Shown: positions 7,879 through 17,852, counted from the stretch's first letter. The stretch is DNA of 64,000 nt from JAAXHE01 sp964551635 (GCA_964551635.1 CAZKDZ010000203.1:8945-72944); one strand, 5' to 3'. The notes: generated by a model from the sequence alone, not told the origin. Made by a program: numbers and translations.

Positions 7879-10466
7879 TCATATACCGGTCTCCGTTTGA
7901 CGCTTCCTGAATTCTTCGCGCCATTCTTTCAGCGACTCCAAGTCAGCGCGAAGTTCCGACTCGTCGGGAATGAAAGCCGGCGTTTCCATCGACTGACTGT
8001 GCTCGTAGCAGGAATACTTGGTCATTAAATAATCTAATAATTCGCAGTCTTTAGGATTGATGCTTGCCAGTCGATTGAGTCTATTGTCGGTCGTGACACT
8101 CCTTCGGTGGCGTCGTACGATCTGGTTCAGGAGGTCATCTTCGACTGTACGCTCCAGAAGTATTCGAAAATCAGTACAAATCCCCTTCGCTTGAATCCGG
8201 TAATCATTCGCGCCGTCCGTTGCTGCGGCCTTCTTGGCTATGTCAAGGCGTGCCAAGAGGATATTGTTCCCGTTCTTGGTGTTGGCATTCCAGAAAGATT
8301 CATCCGTCGGGTGTCCTGTGGCCCCTGAAAACGATTCAATGCAGCGTTGCTCAAGTTGTTTTCTCTTCCAATTTTCGCCAACCTTCCTTGCTGAATCCTC
8401 CATCGCACCGTAAAATGACAGCCGGTGCGTGAACACCAGGACCTGACGGGTCCGCGCCAGCTGGGCGAGACGAGTCGCCACCTGCCACTCAAAGTCTTGG
8501 TCCAACGAAGAAATCGGATCGTCAAAAACAAATGGCGCTGAGTGCGGCTTCTCTGCAACATCGGCCAAGAATGCAGCCAGAGATACGACGCGACGCTCGC
8601 CTTCACTCAAAACCGTCTCGGGATTGTTATCCATCGGCAGTTTGACACCCTTCAGACGAAGTCCATGGAGTGCTTGACCCTTTCTTGTTTGTGTTTTGAT
8701 CAATTCGACCTTTATTCGAGCCGCACCCAACAGATTGAGTTCCCGATTGAACCTATCGACATACTCCTGCGTGACAACTTGCTCGGCGACACGTCCAGCC
8801 TTGAGGGATATGTTTCTTGAGTTTGCCAACTGTTCCCATTCCTCATACTTCACCATGTTCTTTAGGCGGACGATTTCGAGGCGGATTGCATTAGCCTGTT
8901 GGGTTGTCCAGCGCAAAGCCTCTAAATTCAGCTTGTCGTTGCCTGCCTTTTCCCGATCGAATTTCTTCGCATCCTTATCGTGCTGCAGCGCATCACACTC
9001 TAGTAATTCGGAGCGTTTTTCCATCTCGAACAAGAGTTCATCGGGCGGATCTATGGGAACCGCTTTGGCATCTATTTCACCGCTTAAGAGATTCTCACAG
9101 CTCTCGCCCACTTTGCCCCAAAAGGATCCAAGTTTGTCCACCCAGACATCTTCCGTCAACCCAGCGGCTTCACACCTGGTGCGGACCTGCTCATCATCCC
9201 ACTTTGTTGGTAGTTTCGACAGCGCTTCACGGTAGGCTTTTTCAGCCGACTTGGCATCAGCCTCCACTGCACCTTGGACGAATGATTCAAATTCCCGCAG
9301 TCGTTCCTGTGCCTCTTGAGCTAATTCCTGATGACACAAAACGCACCGTGCGCCATCACTCGTCACGGGATAGTCTTGTCGGGGGTACGCTGTTTGGGAA
9401 TAAACGCGCGCTGCCTCCCATAGCGCGTTCCACGTTGCGGTCCCGATGCCGTCTAGTTTGGCACTACTTATTTGGGCGGCTTCTGTGGCAATCGTACGTT
9501 TCAGACGCGCACTTTTTCGAGCATTGCGAAGAACTTCCACCTGTTGCTTGCTTACGGAATCAGCAGCAATTCTAATCAGCACTCCGAGTTGATTCAGTTG
9601 CCCCTTGTATTCCGCTTCAACTCCGCCAGCTTTGCCGGGTCGTCCGCATTAAGGCGTTCTGTCAATTTCTCAAGTTTCTCTTCGTTATCGTCTCCCTAAT
9701 TCGTCAAACACTGTATCTCTTGCTCGGTGAGGTCGTGTCTCAGTTGGGTATATGAATTACCTGGTTGAGTCGACACGTACTCTGGCGGCAGATTAGGGAG
9801 CATGCTAACCAATCGACTCTTTTCGAATAGGAGCCTCTCTTTGACCCCGTCACACACATTTGCTAGTTCCTCAAACATCGTGACGGTCTTTGGCATGTAG
9901 GAGACCGCTTTCTCCTGGCTGATATACAAAGCGGCAGCATCTGCGTCAAATATGTCGACAGCCGCGAGGCCCTCTAACGGAGCATCACTTGGCTGCCAAG
10001 TAACAGATTGGTCTCTTCCTGCCAAGGTGTACCGTAACCGGCATTCCTGCCTCGTAGGCCGACTTTCATATACGTTTGACCTGATCTCCTGTGCGTTGGT
10101 CTTTCCGCATACTCGCTTGAGGATGCGAATATAGCCGGACTTTCCCGAGGCATTGGGACCGTAGACTACGGCAAGATTCCCGGTTCCGAACGTAAGGGGA
10201 CGGTGAGGACGTAGATTCTCAATGCCGCAGATATCACCAATTGAAAGGAGGTGGACCTCGGCGTTAGACGAGGAAGTATTTCCAATGGAGTCGAAGGTAC
10301 GGTGGGTAGTTAACTGCTGCCCATCTGGGGTCTTTAGACGTTCCGCGATAGCCTCGACGTCGCCATCCGACAAACAACCCGAAGCAAGAAGCTTCTCAGC
10401 CGCTTCCTGAAGCCAATCCTGTTGCTGATGAAGCCAGTTACGGATTTCCTGCACTATGTTAGCCAC
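7879..10466 (-). pseudogene. RloC/PrrC-like zinc-hook AAA ATPase, split by a stop and a frameshift
   Basis: Two adjoining reading frames make one protein of about 860 residues. The first (9696-10466, 256 aa) has a Walker A motif VVYGPNASGKSG. The second (7879-9582) has a CxxC zinc-hook motif (CVLC, its residues 80-83), coiled coil, an ABC signature LSEGERR and Walker B FVFDDPISSLD. Between them the first frame ends in TAG (9696-9698); translation past it continues as GDDNEEKLEKLTERLNADDP, and a one-base shift near 9625 joins it to EAEYKGQLNQLGVLIRIAAD. The architecture is that of AAA_13 proteins such as RloC and PrrC, anticodon nucleases allied to type I RM systems. The C-terminal part has Arg473, Glu477 and His528, reminiscent of the ACNase triad, but the spacing to His differs from PrrC. 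Its start overlaps hsdS by 8 bases. Loss of function is likely unless the lesions are sequencing errors. Confidence 0.75.
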
Positions 10467-11826
10467 CTTCGGTTCCTTCTGCCTCGAACAGTCGCACCCG
10501 CCCGGTTAGAAGCTGCTGCGTCATTCCTTGCTTGATGCATCGAATCTTATCACGGCGGCGATTGAGCGCTGCGATTTCAACATCCAAGTCGGAAAGAATG
10601 GTCGCGATTGCGGACTGCTCGGCCACGCTTGGAGGGATACGTACTGTCATCGCTCGGAACTTTGGGAGAGTTATGACGAAACGAGTACCACTGCCTTCGC
10701 ATTGAGCGCTGGCTTGGTCTAGGAAATCTTTCGTATTAAACGCATAGGCTCGAAATCGAATATCCCATTTCGTCTTCAATCTCAATCGCACAACGTGATA
10801 GCTATAGACACCATCTGGAATAGTCTCCATGGCAACTGTCGAACGGCCTATATCATCGCGTACCTCAGACGAAGGTGTAAAGAAAATATCACCTCTTTCA
10901 ACCATGCACTGGCGAACCTGATCCGATTTTGCTGAGACTTCGTGCGTTAGATCACTTGAATATAAAAACGCCTTGTGATAGACATCGAGATAGTTTACCA
11001 GACGGACGGGCACTTCATTAGCATTCGTGGATTTGTCCACTCCCGCACCGGAGATGACACCGATCTCCCCCAACCGCTTCGTCTCCCACGCCCCGCTGAA
11101 TCCCGGCAGGCGGGTCTTGCCGGTGAGGAGTTGCTGCATGGCGGCCTGCTTGATAGCCCCCTTCTTGGCGATCAGCGCCTCCAACGCCGCGTGCATTCCA
11201 TCCACATCCGACAGCACCTTCGCGATGGCACGTTGTTCATCCCGACAAGGGAGAAACACACGGACATCACGAATTGACTGCTTCGATATTCCGAATACTT
11301 TTAGACCGGTCGCGAAACGGCGCAGCTGTTCCTTTGCTGTTCCATTCTCTAGAAGATATGCACGATAGCCATCTCGGACTCGCGTGTCCTTAGACCTGAG
11401 CAGGAAAGTATGCAATCCTGAAACTGCTTCAGTTGCGCCAAGGTTTCGGATTTCAACGCTCTTGCCAACGCCAATTTCGTCTTCGGAGGCATCCGCGACG
11501 ACGAGATCACCTTCTCTAAGTCGGGTGACTGAAACACTCTTGCCAGGAGAAAGAAATGGCACAGAATCGCGAGAAAAATCGATGAAATGATCAAATCGGG
11601 TATGGATGTCGCCGTAATGTACATATGCCGTTTGTCCGGAGTCTCCGAGGTCCGCTCTAGAATTGGATGCAGTACTCTGAAAATCGAAGAGTTCACCAAT
11701 GGAGAACACGGACCAATCATTCGGAATCACACCCCATTCAGTTCGTTTGTAACCCTCAGGTAATCTTTCGGATCGGGAATTTCCGGTTTCAAGACCTCTG
11801 CCCGGTTTATGGAGTTCACTGTTCAT
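10459..11826 (-). CDS. hsdS: Type I restriction enzyme, S (specificity) subunit
   Basis: 455 residues with two target-recognition domains and the two conserved helical repeats: IKQAAMQQLLTGKTRLPGF in the centre and IKQGMTQQLLTGRVRLFEA at the C-terminus. Each half ends in SDVDGMHAALEALIAKKG or LSDLDVEIAALNRRRDKI, the usual coiled-coil spacer. It directs HsdM and HsdR to an asymmetric bipartite site, which cannot be read from sequence. It is separated from hsdM by the TIM-barrel, DAC and Cap15-like genes. Confidence 0.95.
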   Translation of the reverse strand: MNSELHKPGRGLETGNSRSERLPEGYKRTEWGVIPNDWSVFSIGELFDFQSTASNSRADLGDSGQTAYVHYGDIHTRFDHFIDFSRDSVPFLSPGKSVSVTRLREGDLVVADASEDEIGVGKSVEIRNLGATEAVSGLHTFLLRSKDTRVRDGYRAYLLENGTAKEQLRRFATGLKVFGISKQSIRDVRVFLPCRDEQRAIAKVLSDVDGMHAALEALIAKKGAIKQAAMQQLLTGKTRLPGFSGAWETKRLGEIGVISGAGVDKSTNANEVPVRLVNYLDVYHKAFLYSSDLTHEVSAKSDQVRQCMVERGDIFFTPSSEVRDDIGRSTVAMETIPDGVYSYHVVRLRLKTKWDIRFRAYAFNTKDFLDQASAQCEGSGTRFVITLPKFRAMTVRIPPSVAEQSAIATILSDLDVEIAALNRRRDKIRCIKQGMTQQLLTGRVRLFEAEGTEGG

Positions 11827-11884
11827 TGAATATACCCGCCATCTTTCAATGCTCGCACTTAGTCTGCCGCCCGCTCACGCTTGA

Positions 11885-12757
11885 CTATCCCTGGCACAGT
11901 TTAGCGATTATCGCGGCGTTTTCACCAAGTTGGTCGTTGAATTTCTGATACATACCGACCAGAAGGATGTCGTTGGCCTTGATGTTATTGAGGGCATACG
12001 CGAACTCTTCACGAATCCGATTCGGGGAACCAATCGAACGTCCGGCCGCGAGAACTTTGAAGACGATACAGGGCCTGGCGGTATTCTTGATCATTTGACA
12101 CATTCGGTCGCGATGTTCGCGGAGATAGATTTCGCCAAGGGGCGGATAGCCGAATTTTCGTTCGAATTCCTCTTGCGCACCCTCCAAATAGTATAGGGCG
12201 GTCATGTAATAGTCGATGTCCCAATCTTCCTCTTCGGCAATATCGATGATACGGGGATTGTGTGCCGACAGGCCGACCATCGCACCGGTGTTTCGAATGC
12301 GCTTGAGGATATCCTGAAGATGCCCGAGGCGATTCTCCTTAAGACACCGCCCTGCAACACCGCTTCCATGGGGCGCAATTCCAATGGGATTGTTTTTGCC
12401 GGCTTCGTCGATCAATGAGGGATCTTCGTACCAGTTTCCGCCCCCGCTGAGACAGAAGTAGTGGATCGCGCCTCCCTCGCCGCGGTATCGCCGAAGATCG
12501 GCGGCAGAACGTTCAGTAAGCGTATTTTGCCAGGCGTTTACGCCCACTTCTTCGGCGCGGCGGAGGGTCGCCATCACCTGATCCGATGCATTGGCTTCCT
12601 TCTGATGTTCCGAGAGGAGCTGATTGAAATGCGAATATCCATAAATCGGATTGTCGCCCAGGATGAGCCGGCTGATCCGGTATTTTCCGAATGGAACGGT
12701 TGGAAGACTAATGGAATTGGATGTGGGCATATTATCTCTCGACCTTCCCATTTCCAT
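11885..12757 (-). CDS. TIM-barrel protein, aldo/keto-reductase-like fold
   Basis: 290 residues, or about 281 if the ATG at 12730 (MPTSNSISLPTV) is used. ISRLILGDNPIYGYSHFN, LRRAEEVGVNAWQN, IRNTGAMVGLSAHNPRI and DIDYYMTALYYLEG follow each other as the strands of a TIM barrel. This is a family of uncharacterised barrels seen in environmental bacteria, distantly like aldo/keto reductases; the catalytic Tyr/Lys/His set of true reductases is not evident. Nothing ties it to defence, so its place between the DAC gene and hsdS looks like a passenger insertion. Catalytic role unknown. Confidence 0.55.
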   Translation of the reverse strand: MEMGRSRDNMPTSNSISLPTVPFGKYRISRLILGDNPIYGYSHFNQLLSEHQKEANASDQVMATLRRAEEVGVNAWQNTLTERSAADLRRYRGEGGAIHYFCLSGGGNWYEDPSLIDEAGKNNPIGIAPHGSGVAGRCLKENRLGHLQDILKRIRNTGAMVGLSAHNPRIIDIAEEEDWDIDYYMTALYYLEGAQEEFERKFGYPPLGEIYLREHRDRMCQMIKNTARPCIVFKVLAAGRSIGSPNRIREEFAYALNNIKANDILLVGMYQKFNDQLGENAAIIAKLCQG

Positions 12758-12867
12758 CGAGAGTCCCTTCTTCTTCAGTCTGTAAACCTACGTTTTTGAC
12801 TTTTAAACCACCGGGACTCTTGCTCGTTGCAAAATCGAAACCTGAGCTTGTTCATAAAAGAGTCGGC

Positions 12868-14604
12868 TTACGATTCAAGAAAGTAGCTGTCATTCAATTC
12901 CGGATTAGGCACGAAATCGCTCGTCACTAAGTATAATTCCCCTTCCTCGTCGGCAAGACGCTTGATGCGGTCAAGCGCTGCATTCACGCGCTTGCAATCC
13001 GGGTCGTTCAAATAGAAGCGATGCTCGTGCAGCCAATTCCGATGCTGATGGTAATCAACGAGCTTTGCCTTCTCTAGTGCATCTATGGCCGTGCTCAACG
13101 TCGCTCGCGATATCCTTGGTCTTAGCAGAGGAATGATGTCTACAGTGCGGTCGTCAGACACAACTATCGCCAGCCGAGGCGTCTCGGACGCTTCAACGTA
13201 CCGAATGCCGGAGTTAAATCGAGCGCCACGAGAAGGTGTGCATTTTTCATTGGCCGGACCATCGAGTATCACACCGATTGCGTGACAATTACCGGACGGA
13301 TCCAGGATAATGGTACCGTCAATATTGCTAACCTGTTGCAAGAGATCCTTCGTCATCAAGGTGGGGCGAACGAGGGTACCCTGGTGGGTCAAGCGTGCCG
13401 CCTCTTCGGCGGCGTCTTCTGCCACCACGATCATACTACCGTGCTCCTGTGTCTCGGCGACCTCAAAGAGTTTCCAGATCCTCTCTGCGTCTTCTTCAGT
13501 CGCTAAGTGAAATAGACGGCTGAAGTTGTCCAAGAAGAGTTCCCGTTCCACCGGTTTCTGAGGACACTTCGGTTCGCCGTAGGTACTTCTGAGCAGCACA
13601 TCATCGCCACATCTAATCTGCCAAACATATTGTTCAAGTACGTCGATCTCGAAAATGTCTTCGCTCGACGCTTGGTGGTCGTCAGAAACGTTGCCAAGAC
13701 CGTATATCTGATTTCCGTCGGCGACAAGTGGTACGCCATTCGTTGCCATCTGTAACATCTTCCTAGCCCATCGGGTCTCCAGCATTGGTACCGGTTTTTC
13801 TAACGTAAGCTTCCAATTGAGATGTCGGTTATCCGGCTTAGCAAGGAGTATCGTTCCCCGTCCTTGTGTCCCTTCGTACAGCAATGATGAAATCCCGTTG
13901 AATTGTTCGAAAATGCCGGACCAGACAAAGTTCCCTAGTGCCATTCCTAGACTCATCATAAATGTCTCGGCCGCAGCTCGTACAATTTCACGGGCGCTAC
14001 GCATATGCTCGCATAGGTCTCTGCCCGGCTCATCCCTTTGCAAATCGGAAGTAGCGTCGGAAAGTAGCTCAGACATCGCGGCCTGAATGAAACCTTGGTG
14101 CCCGCCTACGACATCGTTCCCAATCGGATTCAGAAGCGAAGGAAATGCTTTGGATATTCTCGACGGAACTTGCATTACAGGAACTACGTAGAACTCACCA
14201 ACGGGCACCGCGGTACCGCAGAAGGAAAGTACTTGCTTCGCGCTATCGTATGCCTTGAGTGCCTGGACAACCGCTATTCTTACTGAATCTCGGCGAATCC
14301 GTTCGGGTTTGTCCCGCATACTCTGGTCGTCACTGTAGAATACATCCTGCAATGTGTGCCGCTCAATCGTCCGCTCAACATCCTCCAATAACCCGTCAAA
14401 CAGCTTGGCAGAGCATTCACCATACTCTGGCTCCACACAAACTGCGTTTCTGTTGTCGCTATCCGGTCTCCGTGCGCCCACGAGCAGCGCGACTGGCTCC
14501 AAGTCGACGCCTACGACTTCGAACAAGCTTCTTCCAAGACGTTCCAAACTGACACGAAAGTAATGCTGGTAGCCCCACATAAACTGTTGGATGATGTGTA
14601 CCAT
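12868..14604 (-). CDS. DisA-type diadenylate-cyclase (DAC)-domain protein with large N-terminal sensor region
   Basis: 578 residues. The C-terminal third is DAC-like: GSMIVVAEDA (389-398), IDGTIILDPSGN (428-439, equivalent to the DGA motif, with Asp429 kept), RGARFNSGIRYVEAS (459-473, in place of the RHR motif) and IVVSDD (480-485). Residues 1-380 would be the sensor part, of the kind described for DACN-type families; 500-578 is a helical tail. Classic DAC enzymes make c-di-AMP from ATP; here the RHR motif has become R-F-N, so product and activity are uncertain. The gene starts three bases after the Cap15-like gene stops, giving a tight two-gene unit. No CD-NTase, Cap2/Cap3 or phosphodiesterase lies nearby. 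Confidence 0.72.
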   Translation of the reverse strand: MVHIIQQFMWGYQHYFRVSLERLGRSLFEVVGVDLEPVALLVGARRPDSDNRNAVCVEPEYGECSAKLFDGLLEDVERTIERHTLQDVFYSDDQSMRDKPERIRRDSVRIAVVQALKAYDSAKQVLSFCGTAVPVGEFYVVPVMQVPSRISKAFPSLLNPIGNDVVGGHQGFIQAAMSELLSDATSDLQRDEPGRDLCEHMRSAREIVRAAAETFMMSLGMALGNFVWSGIFEQFNGISSLLYEGTQGRGTILLAKPDNRHLNWKLTLEKPVPMLETRWARKMLQMATNGVPLVADGNQIYGLGNVSDDHQASSEDIFEIDVLEQYVWQIRCGDDVLLRSTYGEPKCPQKPVERELFLDNFSRLFHLATEEDAERIWKLFEVAETQEHGSMIVVAEDAAEEAARLTHQGTLVRPTLMTKDLLQQVSNIDGTIILDPSGNCHAIGVILDGPANEKCTPSRGARFNSGIRYVEASETPRLAIVVSDDRTVDIIPLLRPRISRATLSTAIDALEKAKLVDYHQHRNWLHEHRFYLNDPDCKRVNAALDRIKRLADEEGELYLVTSDFVPNPELNDSYFLES

Positions 14605-14607
14605 CTT

Positions 14608-15354
14608 TCATTCCCGAACAGGGTGCGCCTGCGATTTCTCAAACACCGATTTCGCTTCGTGATAGTTCGAGCAGACCCTATTCAGATGGCCAGTTGTTGT
14701 GAACTGTCCCCGGGTGTTACGGTCTGTCCAATAGTCTCCGATCAACCGCTGGGAATCGCATTCGAAGTCAATGAAAAATGCGCCGTAATGGATTGGGCTC
14801 CGCTCCCGAAACTCAGGCCTTGGCTCGTTTCGATAGACCGCATAAACCCGAAACATCCCATCGGCGGCTTCCACGACCTCAGCGACGAGCGTCTCAGACG
14901 AGGACTCCTTGGTCAGGAGCCGAAGGCTAAGGTGAGAATATGTCTGACGCACAACAAGGTAGGCTTCAATCACGGCCGGACGATTGCCAATCGCCGGAGC
15001 CTTCCATTCGGACTGTAACTCAATTCTCCAGAGTCCCCACAAGATTGGTCGCTTCACGAACCAGCCGTGAAGAAACCGAATCCGCCATAGCCAGCGGTCG
15101 AAAGCCAGTAGGAGCAGCAGCACAACGCCAATGACCGGAGAGAATGGCCGAAGCCAGGAGACACTAACCGCTACACCTTCAATAATCAACATCATAGCCC
15201 AAATCGCTATTACGATTACGACAATCGTCGATAGGTGTAATCGTGAGATCATTTTCATCCAGACCGCATTAGCATGGTAGAAGATATACCGCCTAAATGT
15301 CCAGCTTCGTTCAACAGTCAAGTGGTTTTCGGGTAAAGCGGAACACGCTCGCAT
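14608..15354 (-). CDS. Cap15-like two-TM beta-barrel effector (cyclic-nucleotide receptor)
   Basis: 248 residues. Two hydrophobic helices (about 43-62 and 68-87) are followed by a beta-rich domain from about 100 to 220 with VVRQTYSHLSLRL, ESSSETL, RERSPIHYGA (183-191) and GDYWTDRNTRG (206-216). These are the conserved features of the Cap15/S-2TM-beta family, the membrane-disrupting effector of some CBASS systems. The first 32 residues are poor for the family; ATG codons at 15258 or 15252 (M33, M35) would give the usual short lead before TM1. It lies between hsdM (56 bases upstream) and the DAC gene (3 bases downstream). Inferred role: membrane effector gated by the nucleotide made or sensed by the DAC protein. 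Confidence 0.8.
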   Translation of the reverse strand: MRACSALPENHLTVERSWTFRRYIFYHANAVWMKMISRLHLSTIVVIVIAIWAMMLIIEGVAVSVSWLRPFSPVIGVVLLLLLAFDRWLWRIRFLHGWFVKRPILWGLWRIELQSEWKAPAIGNRPAVIEAYLVVRQTYSHLSLRLLTKESSSETLVAEVVEAADGMFRVYAVYRNEPRPEFRERSPIHYGAFFIDFECDSQRLIGDYWTDRNTRGQFTTTGHLNRVCSNYHEAKSVFEKSQAHPVRE

Positions 15355-15410
15355 GTTCTAGATACGCGAACTGACACTACCTTGGAAAATTCCGGAAACG
15401 AACGTCTGAT

Positions 15411-17852
15411 TCACAGCGATAGCCCCATTTTCTGCAGGTGGCCCTCGACCCTGGCACTGTATCTATTGACATCCCGCTCCAACTCATGAAGCGTTCGAGC
15501 ATACCGCTCCTCCAGTTCCCCGATCCTTTCGGTAAGTTGCTGGGTAAGCCCCTGCGCAAATTCAAGAATCGAGGCGTGGATTGTTCCAAACCATTTGTCG
15601 TGGATCACAAGTGTCTTTATTTCTTCCTCGGTCAACGTTTGATACTGGGCTAATACCTTGTTATCCAACGCGGATTTACTGTCGTTTACAGCCTTGCTTG
15701 CCTTCGACTCTTCTTCCATCAGACCCATAAAGCGCGTCAGAATGTCTTGTTCTTCGTCGCTATCCGGCTCATCCCGGATTATCCTGAGCCGCATCGTCAC
15801 CCCGGTCTTGGTGACTTTTCCTTTGTCATTGATTGCGTCCTGCAGCAACCCATCCTCGCCCGTGTGTTCTTCGACAAACTCAGACAGCTCGTTGACCGCA
15901 GTATCTTCAGCGGCTTGTAATGCGTCGATGTGCGCCTGATCGGTAGCGAAGTAGCGCGTGACGAGCAACGCCGGAGGAATCACATCCATCTTGTATTTCG
16001 TCCGCTTTATGGTCAAATCCGGGGTCTCATCGATCTTCCTTTCTTTGTCCTGAATTATCCCACGCGGTTTCGCGGCTTCGATCCAGCCATCTTGCGTGAT
16101 GAGATATACATCGTCCTGCATGACTTCGTCCCAATAGTCTATCAATCGCTGATAAATGTCGTAAGTATCGATCAACGGCAAATTGGAGAAACCAGCGAGC
16201 AGGTCCTCTGACAACGCCCGGATGACATTTTCGGGATCGGAACCGTTTTCAATCCCCTTGAGACGTGGCTCCCAGGTTTTGCGCCAGCTGTCCATAATGT
16301 CCAACACCCGCTTCCAATACGACTTAAACTCCACATGATTCAGAATCGTCGCCTTCATTTGCTGCGTCTCGCCCCGTGCGTCACTATAGCCGGGACGGCC
16401 ATTGGCCACAAACAACGTCCGACGCAATGAGGGAAAAACCTCCCAATAGGCGCCAAGTGCGTCGAGGTCCCGGTCCGGAATACCGCCGTGCAGGTGGGCG
16501 TCAAGATCGTGCAGATCCTCGGGGTCACTGGAATCGATATATCGCGGGATGTTAAGGTTGTAGTCGTTAGCTAGATTGCCAATCTCTGCTACAGGCACCA
16601 TGCGGGAATATCGAGGCGACTCGATCTGCCTGTTGAACACATCGACAATCCGGTGGATGTCCTGTGCTCGCAGGCGATTCTTATTGCCATCCTTGAGGAA
16701 TCCCCTGCTTGCATCGATCATAAAGATTCCCGTGCGAGCGTGAGCATTCTCCTTGTCGATAACAAGGATGCAGGCGGGAATTCCGGTTCCGTAAAACAAG
16801 TTGGCAGGCAGGCCGATGATACCCTTGATAAAGCCGCGTCGGATAAGGTTTTTTCGGATGTCTGCCTCCTTGTTGCCGCGGAACAACACACCGTGCGGGA
16901 GGATAATTGCACCCTTTCCGTTGCTCCTTAGCGACGCAATGAGATGCAATAGGAAGGCATAGTCACCATTCTTTGCCGGGGGGATGCCGTATACAAACCG
17001 CTCGTATTCGTCGTGTTCCGGATTAAGGCCGCTGGTCCAGGCCTTTGCCGAAAAGGGCGGATTCGCGACCGCGAAGTCGAACGTCTTGAGACTGTCGTCA
17101 GGGTTCTTGAAATAAGGTGAAGCCAGCGTGTTTCCTCGCCACAGTTCTGCAGTCGGATGGTCATGCAGAATCAGATTCATTCGTGCCAGCGCCCAGGTGG
17201 CGTTGTCCATCTCTTGTCCATAGATCGTGATGCCGCTCGGGGCCTCGTCCGCAGCCTTGAGCAGCAACGAGCCGGAGCCGCAGGTAGGATCGTAGATGGT
17301 CTGGTCCTGGCGGGTGTCCGGTCCGATGCCGATCACTTTCGCCATGATGCGGGACACCTCGGCTGGAGTGTAAAATTGCCCTTTGCTCTTGCCAGACTCG
17401 GTGGCGAAATGCATCATCAGGTACTCGTACGCGTCGCCGAGCAGATCATCGCCTCCGCCGCGGTTGGACCGAAAGTCCAGACCGTCGAAGATCGCTACCA
17501 GTTTCGACAGTCGGTCCTGCATTTCCTTTCCCGAACCGAGCTTACTCTCGTCGTTGAAGTCGGCCTGATCGATAACCCCCTTTAGATCGTTTGCCTCGGC
17601 GAGTCTTCCAATGATCTTGTTTATCTTGTCTCCGATCTCCTTGTCACCTCTCAACGCCACCATGTCCGCAAAGCCGCCGTCTGGAGGAACTTCGATAAGC
17701 GCGTTGGGGTCGGCGGCGTGTCTGTCAGAGACATATTTCATAAAAAGAAGGGTCAGGATGTAGTCTTTGTACTGAGACGCGTCCATGCCGCCACGTAACT
17801 CGTCGCAGCTTTGCCATAGCGATGAATAGAGTTGGGATTTCTTTATTGCCAT
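15411..17852 (-). CDS. hsdM: Type I restriction enzyme, M (adenine-N6 methyltransferase) subunit
   Basis: 813 residues, longer than the usual 500-550. The N-terminal HsdM_N helical region starts LYSSLWQSCDELRGGMD; GQFYTPAEVSRIM (158-170), DPTCGSG (188-194, SAM binding) and NPPF (264-267, catalytic) complete the N6-methylase. Residues after about 480 form an extra helical region with a C-terminal coiled coil (LTERIGELEERYARTLHELE), as in the long HsdM subgroup. It methylates the host site and, with HsdS, forms the core of the restriction complex. It is the first gene of the minus-strand island. Confidence 0.95.
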   Translation of the reverse strand: MAIKKSQLYSSLWQSCDELRGGMDASQYKDYILTLLFMKYVSDRHAADPNALIEVPPDGGFADMVALRGDKEIGDKINKIIGRLAEANDLKGVIDQADFNDESKLGSGKEMQDRLSKLVAIFDGLDFRSNRGGGDDLLGDAYEYLMMHFATESGKSKGQFYTPAEVSRIMAKVIGIGPDTRQDQTIYDPTCGSGSLLLKAADEAPSGITIYGQEMDNATWALARMNLILHDHPTAELWRGNTLASPYFKNPDDSLKTFDFAVANPPFSAKAWTSGLNPEHDEYERFVYGIPPAKNGDYAFLLHLIASLRSNGKGAIILPHGVLFRGNKEADIRKNLIRRGFIKGIIGLPANLFYGTGIPACILVIDKENAHARTGIFMIDASRGFLKDGNKNRLRAQDIHRIVDVFNRQIESPRYSRMVPVAEIGNLANDYNLNIPRYIDSSDPEDLHDLDAHLHGGIPDRDLDALGAYWEVFPSLRRTLFVANGRPGYSDARGETQQMKATILNHVEFKSYWKRVLDIMDSWRKTWEPRLKGIENGSDPENVIRALSEDLLAGFSNLPLIDTYDIYQRLIDYWDEVMQDDVYLITQDGWIEAAKPRGIIQDKERKIDETPDLTIKRTKYKMDVIPPALLVTRYFATDQAHIDALQAAEDTAVNELSEFVEEHTGEDGLLQDAINDKGKVTKTGVTMRLRIIRDEPDSDEEQDILTRFMGLMEEESKASKAVNDSKSALDNKVLAQYQTLTEEEIKTLVIHDKWFGTIHASILEFAQGLTQQLTERIGELEERYARTLHELERDVNRYSARVEGHLQKMGLSL

